NCBI RefSeq assembly: GCF_037975245.1
Contig: NC_092562.1
Coordinates: 13,696,501-13,760,500, forward strand
DNA length: 64,000 nucleotides
Source: Apostichopus japonicus
Lineage: Eukaryota; Echinodermata; Holothuroidea; Aspidochirotida; Stichopodidae
Direction: 5' to 3'
The notes under the pieces: generated by a model
What the model saw: only the letters and a program-made list of their open reading frames with translations
Database searches by the model: none
Told to the model about the DNA's origin: nothing
Translations under genes and position numbers: made by a program
Shown: positions 11,101-23,597 of the stretch, piece by piece
How the letters are laid out: every line of letters starts with the position of its first letter
Position numbering within the stretch: the stretch's first letter is position 1

Positions 11101-12267
11101 TTTGTTATCCTGCACTAATACCTCGGAAACAGCAGTTACTATAGAGCATCAATAATGTAGTAGCTCAACTCTGATATAATGTGGTAACTCTCACGACAAC
11201 CCTACATGACCTTTGACCTTCGTTTTGTTGACGATCTTCTCACACACTTAACTACGGTATATGTTCCAGCCTCACCAATTATTTTGGTAAGAAATCGACA
11301 AAGGGTATCCTTTTACTCACTTTTTGTCGGACGGACAGACAAACGGACAGACAGGCACATTGTCATGACAATATAGCTCAACAAGCTGAACTAAAAAGTA
11401 AAATTTTCATCATACCCGATCTAATGGCTTGGCTGGTTTCGTCGACATTCCCGGTGCTATAACCACGTTGGGCATGAGAGCCACTGGTATATCGATGATA
11501 GGGTCTGAATTGATAATCCAAAGACTCGTTTCTTCCATTATTTTCTTCACTCCTTTCTTCCTCTGTGCCTCTGGAACCCCACTCAAATCTTTGTACGGTG
11601 CATCGATGAAAAGGCTCACCAAGGCGTCATTCAGTAGGGACCAAGCTGTATTCTTCAACCTCTGTCCGAAAGACATGCGCACGGGCAATCCAGTACCTAA
11701 CTCTGGAACGAAAGCAGGATTGGTTTCACCGCCAAACAGACGACAATGTGCAGCAAGGAAGGCCGTCGGCGACAGGGCCACGTGAGGAGCACCAATTATA
11801 TCGGCAAGGATAGCCGAACATGGCCACATAGGGTCGTAGAAGGTGAGATCAAATTTAGCTGCCTGTAGACGGTTCATGATTTCTTCGTTTTCAAGCAGGT
11901 CACTACAATCCTGGTTGGTTTCATTGACTAGTCTATTCATGTTTGTCATCTGGTACATGAACAGACGATCATCGAATGCCGCCTGGGTCATTCCAGAAAT
12001 TCTATTACGGACATTATCCAACGGTAGACTGTGCTTGAATACTTCAAAATTGAACAGCTTCGAGAAGATGGTGTCTTCTTTGTGATGACTATATGCATCG
12101 CTAATGAGGAAAGTTACTGAATGACTACTATGAATCAGTTCTCGGGCGATTTCTGCTGCAACCGTGAAATGGCTGCCCTCCCCTAGACCATTGAAAAAGA
12201 GTATATTCGCCGCGTCCGTGGTAGACAAAAGGGAAATAACTGCAACAACCAAGTAAAGAGACTTCAT
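8191..12267 (-). CDS. UDP-glucuronosyltransferase (UGT), four exons, 522 aa
   Basis: Transfers glucuronic acid or another sugar from a UDP-sugar to small lipophilic acceptors in the ER lumen (family knowledge). Exons on the minus strand are 12267-11416, 10684-10462, 9459-9240 and 8464-8191, for 1,569 nt including TAG. All three introns are GT-AG, in phases 0, 1 and 2. The length matches the family norm. Residues 1-19 form a signal peptide. His33 (in GEGSHF) and Asp145 (in TFYDPMW) fit the catalytic pair. The UGT signature spans about residues 366-394 (FIYQGGNNGLYEAI ... GDQ), with Tyr-Gln where Thr-His is usual. A hydrophobic anchor precedes the basic tail RPKPK, an ER-retrieval-like end. I chose ATG 12267 because it begins the signal peptide. 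The acceptor substrate cannot be inferred. The gene is intact. Confidence 0.93.
8532..8722. mobile_element. MITE with 14-bp TIRs in UGT intron 3, carrying a mini-repeat
   Basis: The ends are CATGGAACGCGGAAA and, inverted, CATGGAACGCGAAA. The flanking duplication is AAGAGG (8526-8531, 8723-8728), 6 bp. The inside is largely a degenerate tandem repeat of GTTGTCTAAACT-like units. It lies entirely within intron 3 of the UGT gene and leaves both splice sites untouched. Superfamily not assigned. Confidence 0.72.
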
Positions 12268-13000
12268 ATTGAATTAATGTACAGTGGTTGTTCCGCGATT
12301 GTCACAGATGACTGGAGTTCTCTCACCTTCCTTCTTTAGAATGATCACCGTATAATAGAATAAAACCAGACGACCATGCATGCACGTGAAAGAAGAAATA
12401 AGGGTTGTCGAAGGGTGTTCCGGTACTGTTTATTCGCAGAGTTAATTCACGGCTCGTTCGGGTTCTATAACAACAACACAACAAACCAAAATGACCTACT
12501 GAATGGAAGTGTACAGGCAACAACCGATCGCACCGCATAGAGACCCTGGCAATCTTCTGTGTGCTGTCCGTCACCATTGAAAAATCAATATCTATAATAT
12601 TTATATATAATAGTGTACCATTTAGCATAGCATGACCTCCGCATAGAAGTTGACAGTGTGTTTAAAGTTCATATTTGCGTATATTCGTCACTCCGTAGAT
12701 AATGGCAGAGCAGAGCAGCACTATATATTAAAGGCAAGTGACCCCCCGTACATAGACCAATACGCGTTACTGTGTTTTGATGGGGGGGGGGCTGGTGTTG
12801 GTCAAGTTAATCATTGACCACATTGGACGTTCAAGCTGTATACCTCGATGTGTTAAGAGGTCCTTATTGAATTAACGAGAATCGAGAGTGTATAGTACAG
12901 TCAGACCAGTGAAACTGCTGTTAAGGTCTGTGGAGTCGCTATTTCAAAAGGAAAATATACCTCCAAGTGGTTAGAACACTTTGTTGCGTGTTAGTGAGAT
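12268..13000. other. Upstream region of the UGT gene, before the TRIM array
   Basis: Contains the presumed 5' UTR and promoter of the UGT gene. A TATA-like ATATATAA stretch near 12600-12612 (minus strand) could set a start about 300 nt upstream of the ATG, on weak evidence. A G-run lies near 12781-12790. No other gene is seen. Array homology begins at about 13001. Confidence 0.4.
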
Positions 13001-13993
13001 CTTTGCCATTGTCGTGTTGAAATTGTTGTAAGGCTGTTGTCAGATCAAATAAAAAAAAAATTATTTCACGCAAATCGTAAGTAGACTATAATGCTACTGA
13101 TTTGTGTGATATTCAATAAACAAGTTTATCTGACAGATTGTTACGAGTTAGAAATTTTGAAGTAAACTTGCAAACTCCCCGAAATATCTGGGTGCCAGTG
13201 GCGTGTGCAAGTCAATGATCGGGGGAATATGCTTCAGTTGGGAGGGGGATGGCTGTGTTCAATCACGGGGAAATGGTTCAGTCGGTGGATTTTAAAAATA
13301 TATATTACATTCAGCCGGAAAAGAATTAGACCTTGTGAATTTGTTCTTGTGAAATAAACATGACTGCTTCAGCTTAAGAAGCTAGATATGTCTTTCATTA
13401 CTGCAGATAATTAAAATATATTTACTCAATGAAATTACTAAATTAGACATTGTTCGTGATATGAATTATTTAAAGCTTTCGTCTAGCCACTGCAGGTGAC
13501 GTCAGCTCTCCCGAATTTGGCTTTATAGCAGTTGCTGGAAATAAGTACCCTTATATAATTCCTGGTAATTATATGCAAACTAGTCTTATCCAGACTGACT
13601 CGCCGGTTCAGCAAACTTTTTAGGTCCACGACTCTTGCCGTATCCATTAGGACTGAGCCACGTACGACCAACAGACTCCAACCCCTCAGAATCGTAATCA
13701 GAATGCATAATTGCTATAGCTTATTGGATTTCAGCCTTGATATTTTAAAAACAAATGTCAATCGATCTCCGACGCGTCGGCAAGCTCCGAAAACTGTACA
13801 AAAATGTTTCAAAATTTTAGATATATCTTGCGATCCACGGCAATTTTTTAGTTTGAGGACCTTCGGTCTGTGTTAATCATTACGCCTGGGATGAACTATG
13901 TTATTAGGTTGATGTTATTTGCTTCAAGCACAAAAAGCAGCCAGATGTGCAGTGAATCAATATACTCATACTCGATTCTGTACTGTAGTATAT

Positions 13994-14218
<225 letters not shown>

Positions 14219-15713
14219 TATTCCATCTCCCACAACTCAAATCTTCAATGCAGCTAAGTTATTTACATCTGAGTGTTCTTGATAGGTGAACGTGGTTTCA
14301 CGTGGGTAATAACATCTGTTAATGTTTTTGAAAGCTGAATGGTTGCATATATATGCTTATATCTCTTGGTGGCGGTGATGGCCGAAATTAAGGTAGGTAA
14401 GTACATGCCACGGTGGATACAACAACTATTTGAAATGGTTTGCAAATAGTCAGGGTCTCGGATTATTTAAGAAATACTGTTTCTGCTTTCAAGATCTTAA
14501 GGTGTGTGTCATTCTTATTCATAAACCGGCCTGTTGTTGATTGAATCTTTCTGATCCTTTAACTGGACTGGAATCCATCATTCATTGTACGTGTCAGTAC
14601 AATCCATATTTAATTCACTGTATATAGGCTACATAAGTACTCTTTATCTCCAGTTCTATTGTAAGGGTAATATTGTTTTTTGCTAAATCTTAGGTCATTT
14701 CCCCCTATAAATGCTTCCTCAAGAACACTTTTTTATCAAGACATTTAATATGGGTCTAGGTTTGTTTACTTTTTTCATAAGGTGACTTTTTTTTCTTGGT
14801 GTGTCTGTGTATGGAAAGTTTATGCTACAGTTAGGCTACTTAAGTTTGGGCTATCTAAGTTAATCTAGGGATTTTTGTTTCTAATAAGGGTATCTTCAAT
14901 CATTATATGTATTTATCACCATTAAGCCAATAGGAATGAGTTGGTAAGTATAATCACGTACAAAACCAATTCTCGCACGATGCATAGAAAAACGAATCGA
15001 AAGCATTACTAAGGATTAACAGATTAAGAACAACATCCAACCTTAAAATTACTACCAAACGACCCTTATTTTGGCCCAATTTCCACCACGACACACGGTC
15101 ACCATCACACCGTTACGGCCACCATGATAGCCTCACCGCCTTTAAATGTTCAAACACGCATATAGCTCCTCCCTGTAGATATATTAACGTTGATTGAGTA
15201 TAAACATCACAGAGTATATACTGGTTTAATTGAACACTCCATATACGAGCTAGAAATAAAGTCATGCAAGGTTTGAATCAAAATCATTTTGTGAAAAAAA
15301 ATGCTCTTGAAAACACTTGATTGGTATTCTCATGAAATCAGTTGGGTAGGATTATCCCCCCCCCCTGGCTCTTCCCCTCCGTCACCTTGCATATACCATC
15401 GGGTAGGAAAGTCAAGCCAGTTTATTTACACACAAAGCACATATAAACACAATTTAGGGAAATATATGTTATTAATGAGGATGGGTTTGTTTTTGTGGAT
15501 TGGATTTTGGAGAGCATGAATGGAAGTACACGTGGTGCAAAACAAATATATAAATTGAGACAATTTGGCCACTTTAGGCCTCCGGGAGCAGCGAACGAAA
15601 ATTGTTTACTACTGAGTGAAGAGGTTTGTTTACAAGTGACGAAAACAAGTACTTTAGGCTCTCATAGCACCAAATCTACACGGTCATGATTTGGAAATTG
15701 ATGGTGCCATGAA

Positions 15714-15946
15714 TTACAGATTTATACGTGCAATCAGAGAAATTGCAGGCTTGAGACCCATATTTTAGGGCTAGGTATTCGCAGCATAAAACAGCCGGGA
15801 ACTGCCGTTTCCGGCCATCTGGGGGTTTTAAAAACCCCAAATTTTCTTGTACGCTCCGCGCAAACCGATGGTGGCGCTCCGCTAAAATAGTCTCCACACA
15901 TTAGCCCTCCCCCCCCCCCAATAATTTTCCCGTCCCGCCGCACCTG
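15714..15946. mobile_element. Left-truncated hAT element (right end only)
   Basis: Matches the right third of the complete element at 38171-38916, including the hairpin core and the end CCGCCGCACCTG. It is followed by TGTGGGTC, a decayed form of that element's TGTAAGTC duplication. The left part and about 1.3 kb of flank are missing. The identical truncation in the block at 23369-23597 shows the deletion predates that duplication. Confidence 0.75.
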
Positions 15947-17564
15947 TGTGGGTCAATAATAAAACTTGTTTTTGTTTATTTTAAATATAAATGTATTATA
16001 CACCTTTGAACGTTCATAGGGTATATCTATTGCCCAAATATTAGCACAACCAAAGCCTATATCCACAGACGTACATTGCGTGACAAACTAGTTTATGAAT
16101 ACGAAACGTACCATAGAACGAAGGAACCAACAGCGGGTTTACATGTGTTTAATTCCTCGAACATCTGGGAAAAGTACATTAGTAATTTGCCACTTTCTGA
16201 CACTATATATCTATTCACTCATTTAATAGACTATATATCCAGTTATACGTTGAGGAAAAACGGCATCAGCTGATCAGGAGATTATAAAGAAGGTTGGTGT
16301 TTTTAGAGATCACGTGGAAAAGAACATCATAATTGGTAAGATTAGTTGTTGAATCAGCCGTTCTATATATTATCTATTTAGAGCTGCTGAGGTAGACTGC
16401 CCAAGTATCAAAGTCATATTGCTCAAAATCATGTTATGCTTTTTGTGTCATGTAGTTATGATAGGGGAGAGGTTTTAATAAATAGAAATCATATAGGGCC
16501 ATTTAGATTGGACATTTTGCACAGTTGTCATCCTTTAAATGACATTACCGTATTATGCGAAGAGTGATGGATTAGTTTTGATCTTAATGCTCACATTAGT
16601 TGCATTAATTGGATTACTTATGTAACATCGAACATCCAGAGGACTATACACAGTTACGCAACGAGGATAGCACAATGAGTTGGTTTATTTCTGATGCGAT
16701 GTATATGTATGTATATATAATTCGACACTACTAGTTAAGATAGTTACGTTTTATTGTATAGTTAATTGTTACTCTGAAAACTCAGTGTATGTTGCAAAAA
16801 GCCTGAAAACGTATGCATTTCTTTTATTCAATAATCTACTGATTGATTTGTTGTCATTAATTTGTTCATTCCTTGCCGCGAAGGCGAAAGGAATTATCTT
16901 TGTGAAGATGATGGTGTGTGTGTGTGGCAACTTGGCTTGCAAATACGAAAACACAAAAACTGTATGGTGGGTGAACTTTAATTAGGTACGTGGATGCACC
17001 TCTTCAGTAGAAAAGTCCTATTGCTTTTTTGCTTTTTTGTGGAAAGTCTTAAAACCATTGAAAGACAACAACCTTCAAAAGCACTCGGATGAACTGCATT
17101 CTTTGCATGTGGGTGTAACTATAAGCAATAGTACAGTCTTATTTGCGATTACCAGAGGTCAACTTTTGACTGTCTGATACGGATTTAATCGCAACTCCTT
17201 CCGTCCTCAACAATACATCGGGAAAATTTTCAGATTATGATTATGATTACTTCCATCTTGTCACCAATACAGTTTACGTGTATTGCTTGTCATCTACTAT
17301 TTGATAGCAACAAAGCAATATTCAATATTCTCCAAAACACATCTACTAGTAGAGATATTAATTAACATGCTTCAATGAAGGTATATTTGTGTGTCATCCG
17401 TATCAATAGAAATGGTAATTCAAGTTGTGACTACTCATATTTTATAGAATACAGGGATAAATAATAATTCGTTAAACCCTTCCTCTCTTTTCCTGCACTC
17501 TTTCACAGATTGTGACGTAACTGAGTACAGTTTTTCCAAGTGAGGGTTAACGATCATTATCAAC

Positions 17565-19760
17565 ATGGCAACCTGGAACCCTTTCATAGAAGACCTAACA
17601 GAAAACTTCTTCAAGTGTTCTGTTTGTTTGGATCAATTTAATGAGCCGAAACTGTTACCATGTCTTCATCGATACTGTAACGATTGCTTGAGGAAAGTTG
17701 TTCAAGCCAGCCATGATGGGACAATTGAATGTCCACTTTGTAAACAGCGATGTTGTATACCAAAGGATGGATTGGACGGCTTTAAGACTGATTTTCATAT
17801 GAAGAGTGTGCTCGAGTTCATAGAATTGCGTAAATCATTCGAAAAGAAAGATTTGAAGCAGTGTGTGAGCTGTTCAAAGGATGTGGTATGTTCCGCCTAC
17901 TGTTTTAAATGTAGAGCTTTTTTATGCGACGAATGTTACAAGGTTCATATCAGTAATAGAATGTTTACTGATCACCAACCAAGCACTCTGAAATTGGAAA
18001 ATATGGCAGCTAAGAACCTAACAATGGAGGAAATAGCTGCAATGACGGAAGATCCCAGGTGCCATTTTCATATAAAAGAACAAGCCAAATTGTGCTGTGG
18101 TACATGCCAAAATGAACCAGTTTGCTTAGTTTGCACTCACAGTAAGCACAAAGGTCACGATCTCATAGATGTGAAGGACCTAGCCCAGAAAGAGAGGACA
18201 TTACTGAATCGGAACCTCGCTGAACTAAGCAAGCACAAAACTAAACTATACGCGTTACCCGAGAAGGTTCAAATGGCGTTAGTAAAATTGAATGAAAATG
18301 TTGCAAGAAAGACAAAGTTGTTGACAATTCAACACGAGGAACATGCAATAAAAATCAGGGATAAACTTGCCGAATGTTACGTTGAACGTGAAAAAGGAGC
18401 TGCTGACATAGAAAATAGAAGAGGATGTGAAAAACGTGAAATGACAGTTAAACATGAAGAGGAAATGAGCCGATTGATCATGAAACATCAAGAAAATATG
18501 AAAAGTACCGATGTAAAATATGACCAGGAATTGGAAGAGTTTAAGGACAATTGTAAGGAAACGGAGGGTGAATTCTTTAAAAAACTCGGGGAGTTAGATA
18601 GTAATTTCAAGACCTTGACAACAGCTAAAAATCTTCTTACAAGTCAAAACAAAAACGAATGTGAAGAAATACTAAATAAATGTAAGCAACTTATTAAACG
18701 GTTCGAAAACTTATCAGCAACGTCTTCTACCATTCTTGCATGTAATGACGATTGGACAGACGCACAGTGTGTCCCCGACATAAGAGCAGCCAGTGAACCT
18801 ATGCTCGAAGAAATGAAACAAGAATATCCAGAGTTAGAATCTTTATCTGATTTTGTCATCAGTGATATAACAAAAGTTATATATGATAAAGTTGTCATTA
18901 CAGAAAGCGCAGAGTCTGCTGTTGATATTGCAGGAATCAAAGCTAAAGGTTATAGGATCAACGGTATGACAAGTAGTATCGGTGGTAATATCGTTATGAC
19001 TGGTAGTGTATCAGAAGAGGTATCACACATCACTGTCATTAACATGAAAGGAGAAATATTAAATCAGAATGTTTTAACTACAAATAAGGCATTTTGGCCT
19101 GGGACATTTCGTTACTGTTGTAATTTGCCGGGGTTCAATGTCATTACAGTTTGCAAACCTGATGAAATCGGTATTTATAATATTTCTAACTCTTCTTACC
19201 AAAAGAAGAACATCGGTGATATGGTTAAGACGTGGTCAGTTGATAGGCATGTGTGTTCTGTTACCACGAATATCGCCAAGAATGAAATCATTGTTGGTAC
19301 TCACGGTAGAGAAGTGTATGTATTTGATTATCAGCTGAATTACAGTCACACCATAGTACTACCTGATGAAATCAAGGCTTCATATGATATCACTGTCCAT
19401 GACGGTTATCTTCTGATCTGTGACAATTGGGGTAGGACCTCATATGCAGTTACCATGGTGACATCAGGGAGTAAGGTGCTGTATAAGTTCACCAAACCAA
19501 ATCAAAGTGGAGCTGGCTTAAGACCTGTCAGTGTGTGCATAGGCACGGGAGGGTTCATCTACATCTTATGGCGAGGTAATAGTAGGCAGAATACTGTGCT
19601 AACACAATACAGTCGAGATGGTCGGCAATTACTAACTACAATGTCAGTTGATGACGACGCGCGGTGCATTACCACATCCGTAGTAGATGGTGAGGAGAAG
19701 CTCGTGATTGCTACCTTAATGTCGGGGAAGATGTATATATACGGACTAGTACCTGCATAG
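17565..19760 (+). CDS. TRIM protein copy 1: RING, two B-boxes, coiled coil, beta-propeller, 731 aa
   Basis: A likely E3 ubiquitin ligase of the tripartite-motif family. The RING has Cys18, Cys21, Cys33, His35, Cys38, Cys41, Cys56 and Cys59 (C3HC4). B-box 1 spans about 100-137 (Cys100, 103, 113, 116, 121, 124; His129, 137). B-box 2 spans about 166-198 (Cys166, His169, Cys178, 181, 187, 190; His195, 198). A charged coiled coil follows to about 385. From about 445, six repeated strand motifs (e.g. HITVINMKGE, EVYVFDYQLN, TVLTQYSRDG) suggest an NHL-like six-bladed propeller for target recognition. There is one coding exon. A pyrimidine-rich tract ending in CAG at 17506-17508 looks like the acceptor of a 5'-UTR intron. 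The hAT at 19810 offers the poly(A) signal. Intact. The nearest named relatives would be TRIM2/3-like, with the target unknown. Confidence 0.93.
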   Translation: MATWNPFIEDLTENFFKCSVCLDQFNEPKLLPCLHRYCNDCLRKVVQASHDGTIECPLCKQRCCIPKDGLDGFKTDFHMKSVLEFIELRKSFEKKDLKQCVSCSKDVVCSAYCFKCRAFLCDECYKVHISNRMFTDHQPSTLKLENMAAKNLTMEEIAAMTEDPRCHFHIKEQAKLCCGTCQNEPVCLVCTHSKHKGHDLIDVKDLAQKERTLLNRNLAELSKHKTKLYALPEKVQMALVKLNENVARKTKLLTIQHEEHAIKIRDKLAECYVEREKGAADIENRRGCEKREMTVKHEEEMSRLIMKHQENMKSTDVKYDQELEEFKDNCKETEGEFFKKLGELDSNFKTLTTAKNLLTSQNKNECEEILNKCKQLIKRFENLSATSSTILACNDDWTDAQCVPDIRAASEPMLEEMKQEYPELESLSDFVISDITKVIYDKVVITESAESAVDIAGIKAKGYRINGMTSSIGGNIVMTGSVSEEVSHITVINMKGEILNQNVLTTNKAFWPGTFRYCCNLPGFNVITVCKPDEIGIYNISNSSYQKKNIGDMVKTWSVDRHVCSVTTNIAKNEIIVGTHGREVYVFDYQLNYSHTIVLPDEIKASYDITVHDGYLLICDNWGRTSYAVTMVTSGSKVLYKFTKPNQSGAGLRPVSVCIGTGGFIYILWRGNSRQNTVLTQYSRDGRQLLTTMSVDDDARCITTSVVDGEEKLVIATLMSGKMYIYGLVPA

Positions 19761-19809
19761 CGTTTTATAGAAGTTACATATTGAAACGACGTGGTTTCGC
19801 GAGTTACGA

Positions 19810-20341
19810 AATGGGCGCAGATCAGTCTTAGACAATGATGGGGACGCGTGTCTGCTCTCTGATACTATCTAAGCGGAGCGCGACCATAATTTTTTTGGGG
19901 GCAAATATACCTCCCAGATCGCTGGAAATAAAACTTCCCAGATCCAAATGATGCCCCCCCCCCCCAACCTCTTTAAATTTTAGATCTCATGGCTTAGAAA
20001 TTTAGTTTGGGCGTCTCTAGAAAAAAAATCAGGCGAAAATAATCCAAGTAGACTTTTGTATATACGATGGGTTTGGGGGTCCTCTCACAGCAAACAATTA
20101 TAGACTGCCACAAATGCGATTTCCGTCCAATATTTAACAACTGTGGATAAGTATAATAAAATGAGAACTGCTGCATGTCATTTGCCTAATGCTTGATCAA
20201 ACTGCGCCAAAGTTCAATACAGGTGAATTTGAAATGCATCGTTTGGTCTAGACAAATTGGTAGGGACACGGTATATGTCCCCACCACTGAAAAAGTTGGT
20301 GGGGACGCGTCCCGCTGTCCCCACCAGGATCTGCACCCATG
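19810..20341. mobile_element. hAT element in the 3' region of TRIM copy 1
   Basis: The ends are ATGGGCGCAGATC and, inverted, CATGGGTGCAGATCC. The 8-bp duplication AGTTACGA lies at 19802-19809 and 20342-20349. It begins 50 bp after the stop codon. It contains AATAAA at 20155-20160, about 395 nt past the stop and the first canonical signal seen. The same insertion at the same base occurs in every unit, so it predates the tandem duplications. Confidence 0.88.
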
Positions 20342-21591
20342 AGTTACGATACACAGATTCGGTTGTTATCGTTGTATATTGTTTGACTGGAGTTTTACAC
20401 ATATAGGAAAATATTACAATCCTAATTTCTAAGAGTTATTGTTAGCTGCATATATAATTGGCAAATAACTAGTTCCTAAGGACTTTATCTCCGTATCTTA
20501 ATATATCCATTACAAAGACTGGCTTCCTATATAGGATTAAGTTACGTTAATATATCAGTATGTTCATTCGTTTTAAATAAATACTTTTACTACAGCCTAA
20601 CACATTTTCTAGACATTTTCTTTGCCATTGTCGAGTTGAGATTATTGTAAGGCTGTTGTCAGGTCAAATAATAAATATAACACGCGAATCGTAAGTAAAC
20701 TATAATGTTACTGATTTGTTTGGTATCCAAAAAACAAGTTTATCTGACGGATTGTTACGAGTAAGAAATTTTGAAGTAAACTTGCAAACTCCCCGAAATA
20801 TTTGGGTGCCAGTGGCGAATGCAAGTCAATCGGAGGAATTTGATTCAGTGGGGGAGGGGGTGGATGTGCTCAATCACGGGGAAATGGTTCAGTTGGTGGA
20901 TTTTAAAAAATATATTACATTCAGTCGGAAAAGAATTAGACCTTGTGAATTAGTTCTTGTTGAATAAACATGACTGCTTCAAATAAAAAAGCTAGATATG
21001 TCTTTCATTACTGCAGATAATTAAAATATATTTACTCAATGAATCAGGTATTGTTCGTGATATCAATAATTTGAAGCTCAGTTTGTCTAGCCACTGCAAG
21101 TGACGTCAGCTCTCCCGGAGTTGGCTTCATAGCAGATGCTGGATATAAGAACCCTGACAAAAGTCCTGGTAATTATGTGCAAAATAGTCTTATCCAGACC
21201 GACTCGCCGGAAGTTCAGCAAACTTTTTAGGTCGACGACTCGTGCCGTATCCATTAGGACTGAGCCACGTACGACCAACAGACTCCAACCCTTCAGAATC
21301 GATACTCAGAATACATAAAAGCACATATATAGCTTATTGAAGTTCAGCCTTGATATTTAAAAACAAATGTCAATCGATCTCCGTCGGCAAGCTCCGAAAA
21401 CTGTAGAAAAATGTTTCGACATTTTAGATAGATCTTGCGACCCACGGCAATTTTTTAGTTTGGGACCTTCGGTCTGTGTTAATCATTACGCCTGGGATGA
21501 ACTATGTTATTAGGTTGATGTTATTTGCTTCAAGCATAAAGCAGCCAGATGTGCAGTGAATCAATATACTCATACTCGATTCTGTAGTGTA

Positions 21592-21592
<1 letters not shown>

Positions 21593-21649
<57 letters not shown>
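21593..21649. repeat. (TA)n microsatellite, about 57 bp
   Basis: Paralogous to the 218-bp tract at 13998. Confidence 0.97.
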
Positions 21650-21651
<2 letters not shown>

Positions 21652-23368
21652 CACATCATTTCACATACAACATCTAACTAAACATACATTTATTTATTTA
21701 TACATACGCACTTTTCACACTTTCACAAACACACACAGATAGGTTGTAAGGACCTCCCACTGATGAACAGGCACGATACCTTTCGAACCGAGTCTTCCTG
21801 TGGCCGCTCATGCAGTTACTATAAGCTTCATCTGATGTGTTGTCCCTTTGTTAATTTTGTTCAATTTGGTAATTGGCTTGATTTGATGTTTATTCCATCT
21901 CCCACAACTCAATCTTCAATGCAGCTAATTTATTTACATATAACTTAATTGAGTGTTCTTGATAGGTGAACGTGGTTTCACGTGGGTTATAACATCTGTT
22001 AATGTTTGTGAAAGCTGAATGGTTGCATATATATGCTTATATCTATTGTTGGCGGTGATGGCCGAAATTAAGGTAGGTAAGTACATGCCACGGTGGATAC
22101 AACAACTATTTTAAATGGTTGTCAAATAGTCAGGGTCTCGTGATTATTTCAGAAATTCTGTTTCTGCTTTCAAGATCTTAAGGTGTGTGTCATTCTTATT
22201 CCTAAACCTGTTGTTGATTGAATCTTCTGATTCTTTAACTGGACTGGAATCCATCATTCATTGTACGTGTCAGTACAATCCATATTTAATTCACTGTATA
22301 TAGGCTACATAAGTACTCTTTATCTCCAGTTCTATTGTAAGGGTAATATTGTTTTTTGCTAAACCTTAGGTCATTTCCCCCTATAAATGCTTCCTCAAGA
22401 ACACTTTTTTATCAAGACATTTAATATGGGTCTAGGTTTCTTTCCTATTTTTTATCAGGTGATTTTTTTTTCTTGGTGTGTCTGTGTATGGAAAGTCTAT
22501 GCTACAGTTATAGGCTACTTAAGTTTGGGCTATCTAAGTTAATCTAGGGATTTTTGTTTCTAATAAGGGTATCTTCAATCATTATATGTATTTATCACCA
22601 TTAAGCCAATAGGAATGAGTTGCTAAGTATAATCACGTACGAAACCAATGCTCGCACGATGCATAGAGAAACGAATCGAAAGCATTACTAAGGATTAACA
22701 GATTAAGAGCAACATCCAACCTTAAAATTACTACCAAACGACCCTTATTTTGGCCCAATTTCCACCACGACACACGGTCACCATCACACCGTTACGGCCA
22801 CCATGATAGCCTCACCGCCTTTAAATGTTCAAACACGCATATAGCTCCTCCCTGTAGATATATTAACGTTGATTGAGTATAAACATTATATACTGGTTTA
22901 ATTAACCACTCCATAAATGTCATGCAAGGTTTGAATCAAAATCATTTTGTGAAAAAAATGCTCTTGAAAACACTTGATTGGTATTCTCATGAAATCAGTT
23001 GGGTAGGATTATCCCCCCCCCGGCTCTTCCCCTCCGTCACCTTGCATATACCATCGGGTAGGAAAGTCAAGCCATTTTAGTTACACACAAAGCACATATA
23101 AACACAATTTAGGGAAATATATGTTATTAATGAGGATGGGTTTGTTTTTGTGGATTGGATTTTGGAGAGCATGAATGGAAGTACACGTGGTGCAAAACAA
23201 ATATATAAATTGAGACAATTTGGCCACTTTAGGCCTCCGGGAGCAGCGAACGAAAATTGTTTACTACTGAGTGAAGAGGTTTGTTTACAAGTGACGAAAA
23301 CAAGTACTTTAGGCTCTCATAGCACCAAATCTACACGGTCATGATTTGGAAATTGATGGTGCCATGAA

Positions 23369-23597
23369 TTACAGATTTATACGTGCAATCTGAGAAATTG
23401 CAGGCTTGAGACCCATATTTTAGGGCTAGGTATTCGCAGCATAAAACAGTCGGGAAGTGCCGTTTCCGGCCATCTGGGGGTTTTAAAAACCCAAAATTTT
23501 CTTGTACGCTCCGCGCAAACCGATGGTGGCGCTCCGCTAAGATAGTCTCCACACATTAGCCCCCCTCCCCAATAATTTTCCCGTCCCGCCGCACCTG
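23369..23597. mobile_element. Left-truncated hAT element (right end only)
   Basis: Duplicate of 15714-15946 with the same truncation point. It ends CCGCCGCACCTG followed by TGTGGGTC. Confidence 0.75.

Noticed and set aside
12323-12628. 101-codon minus-strand frame upstream of the UGT gene
   Set aside because: No domain and no splice link to the UGT start, whose own ATG opens a signal peptide.
18279-18940. Antisense frames of 70-100 codons inside the TRIM genes
   Set aside because: They recur only as shadows of the conserved sense coding sequence.
20716-20967. 83-codon frame also present at 34676-34927
   Set aside because: The alpha copies at 13100 and 52960 carry a stop or frameshift in it, so it shows no constraint. 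It looks like repeated non-coding DNA, though a Ka/Ks test would settle it.
23150-23344. Identical 64-codon frame at 15495-15689 and 23150-23344
   Set aside because: Both lie in recently duplicated alpha blocks. The third copy at about 37170 is disrupted.
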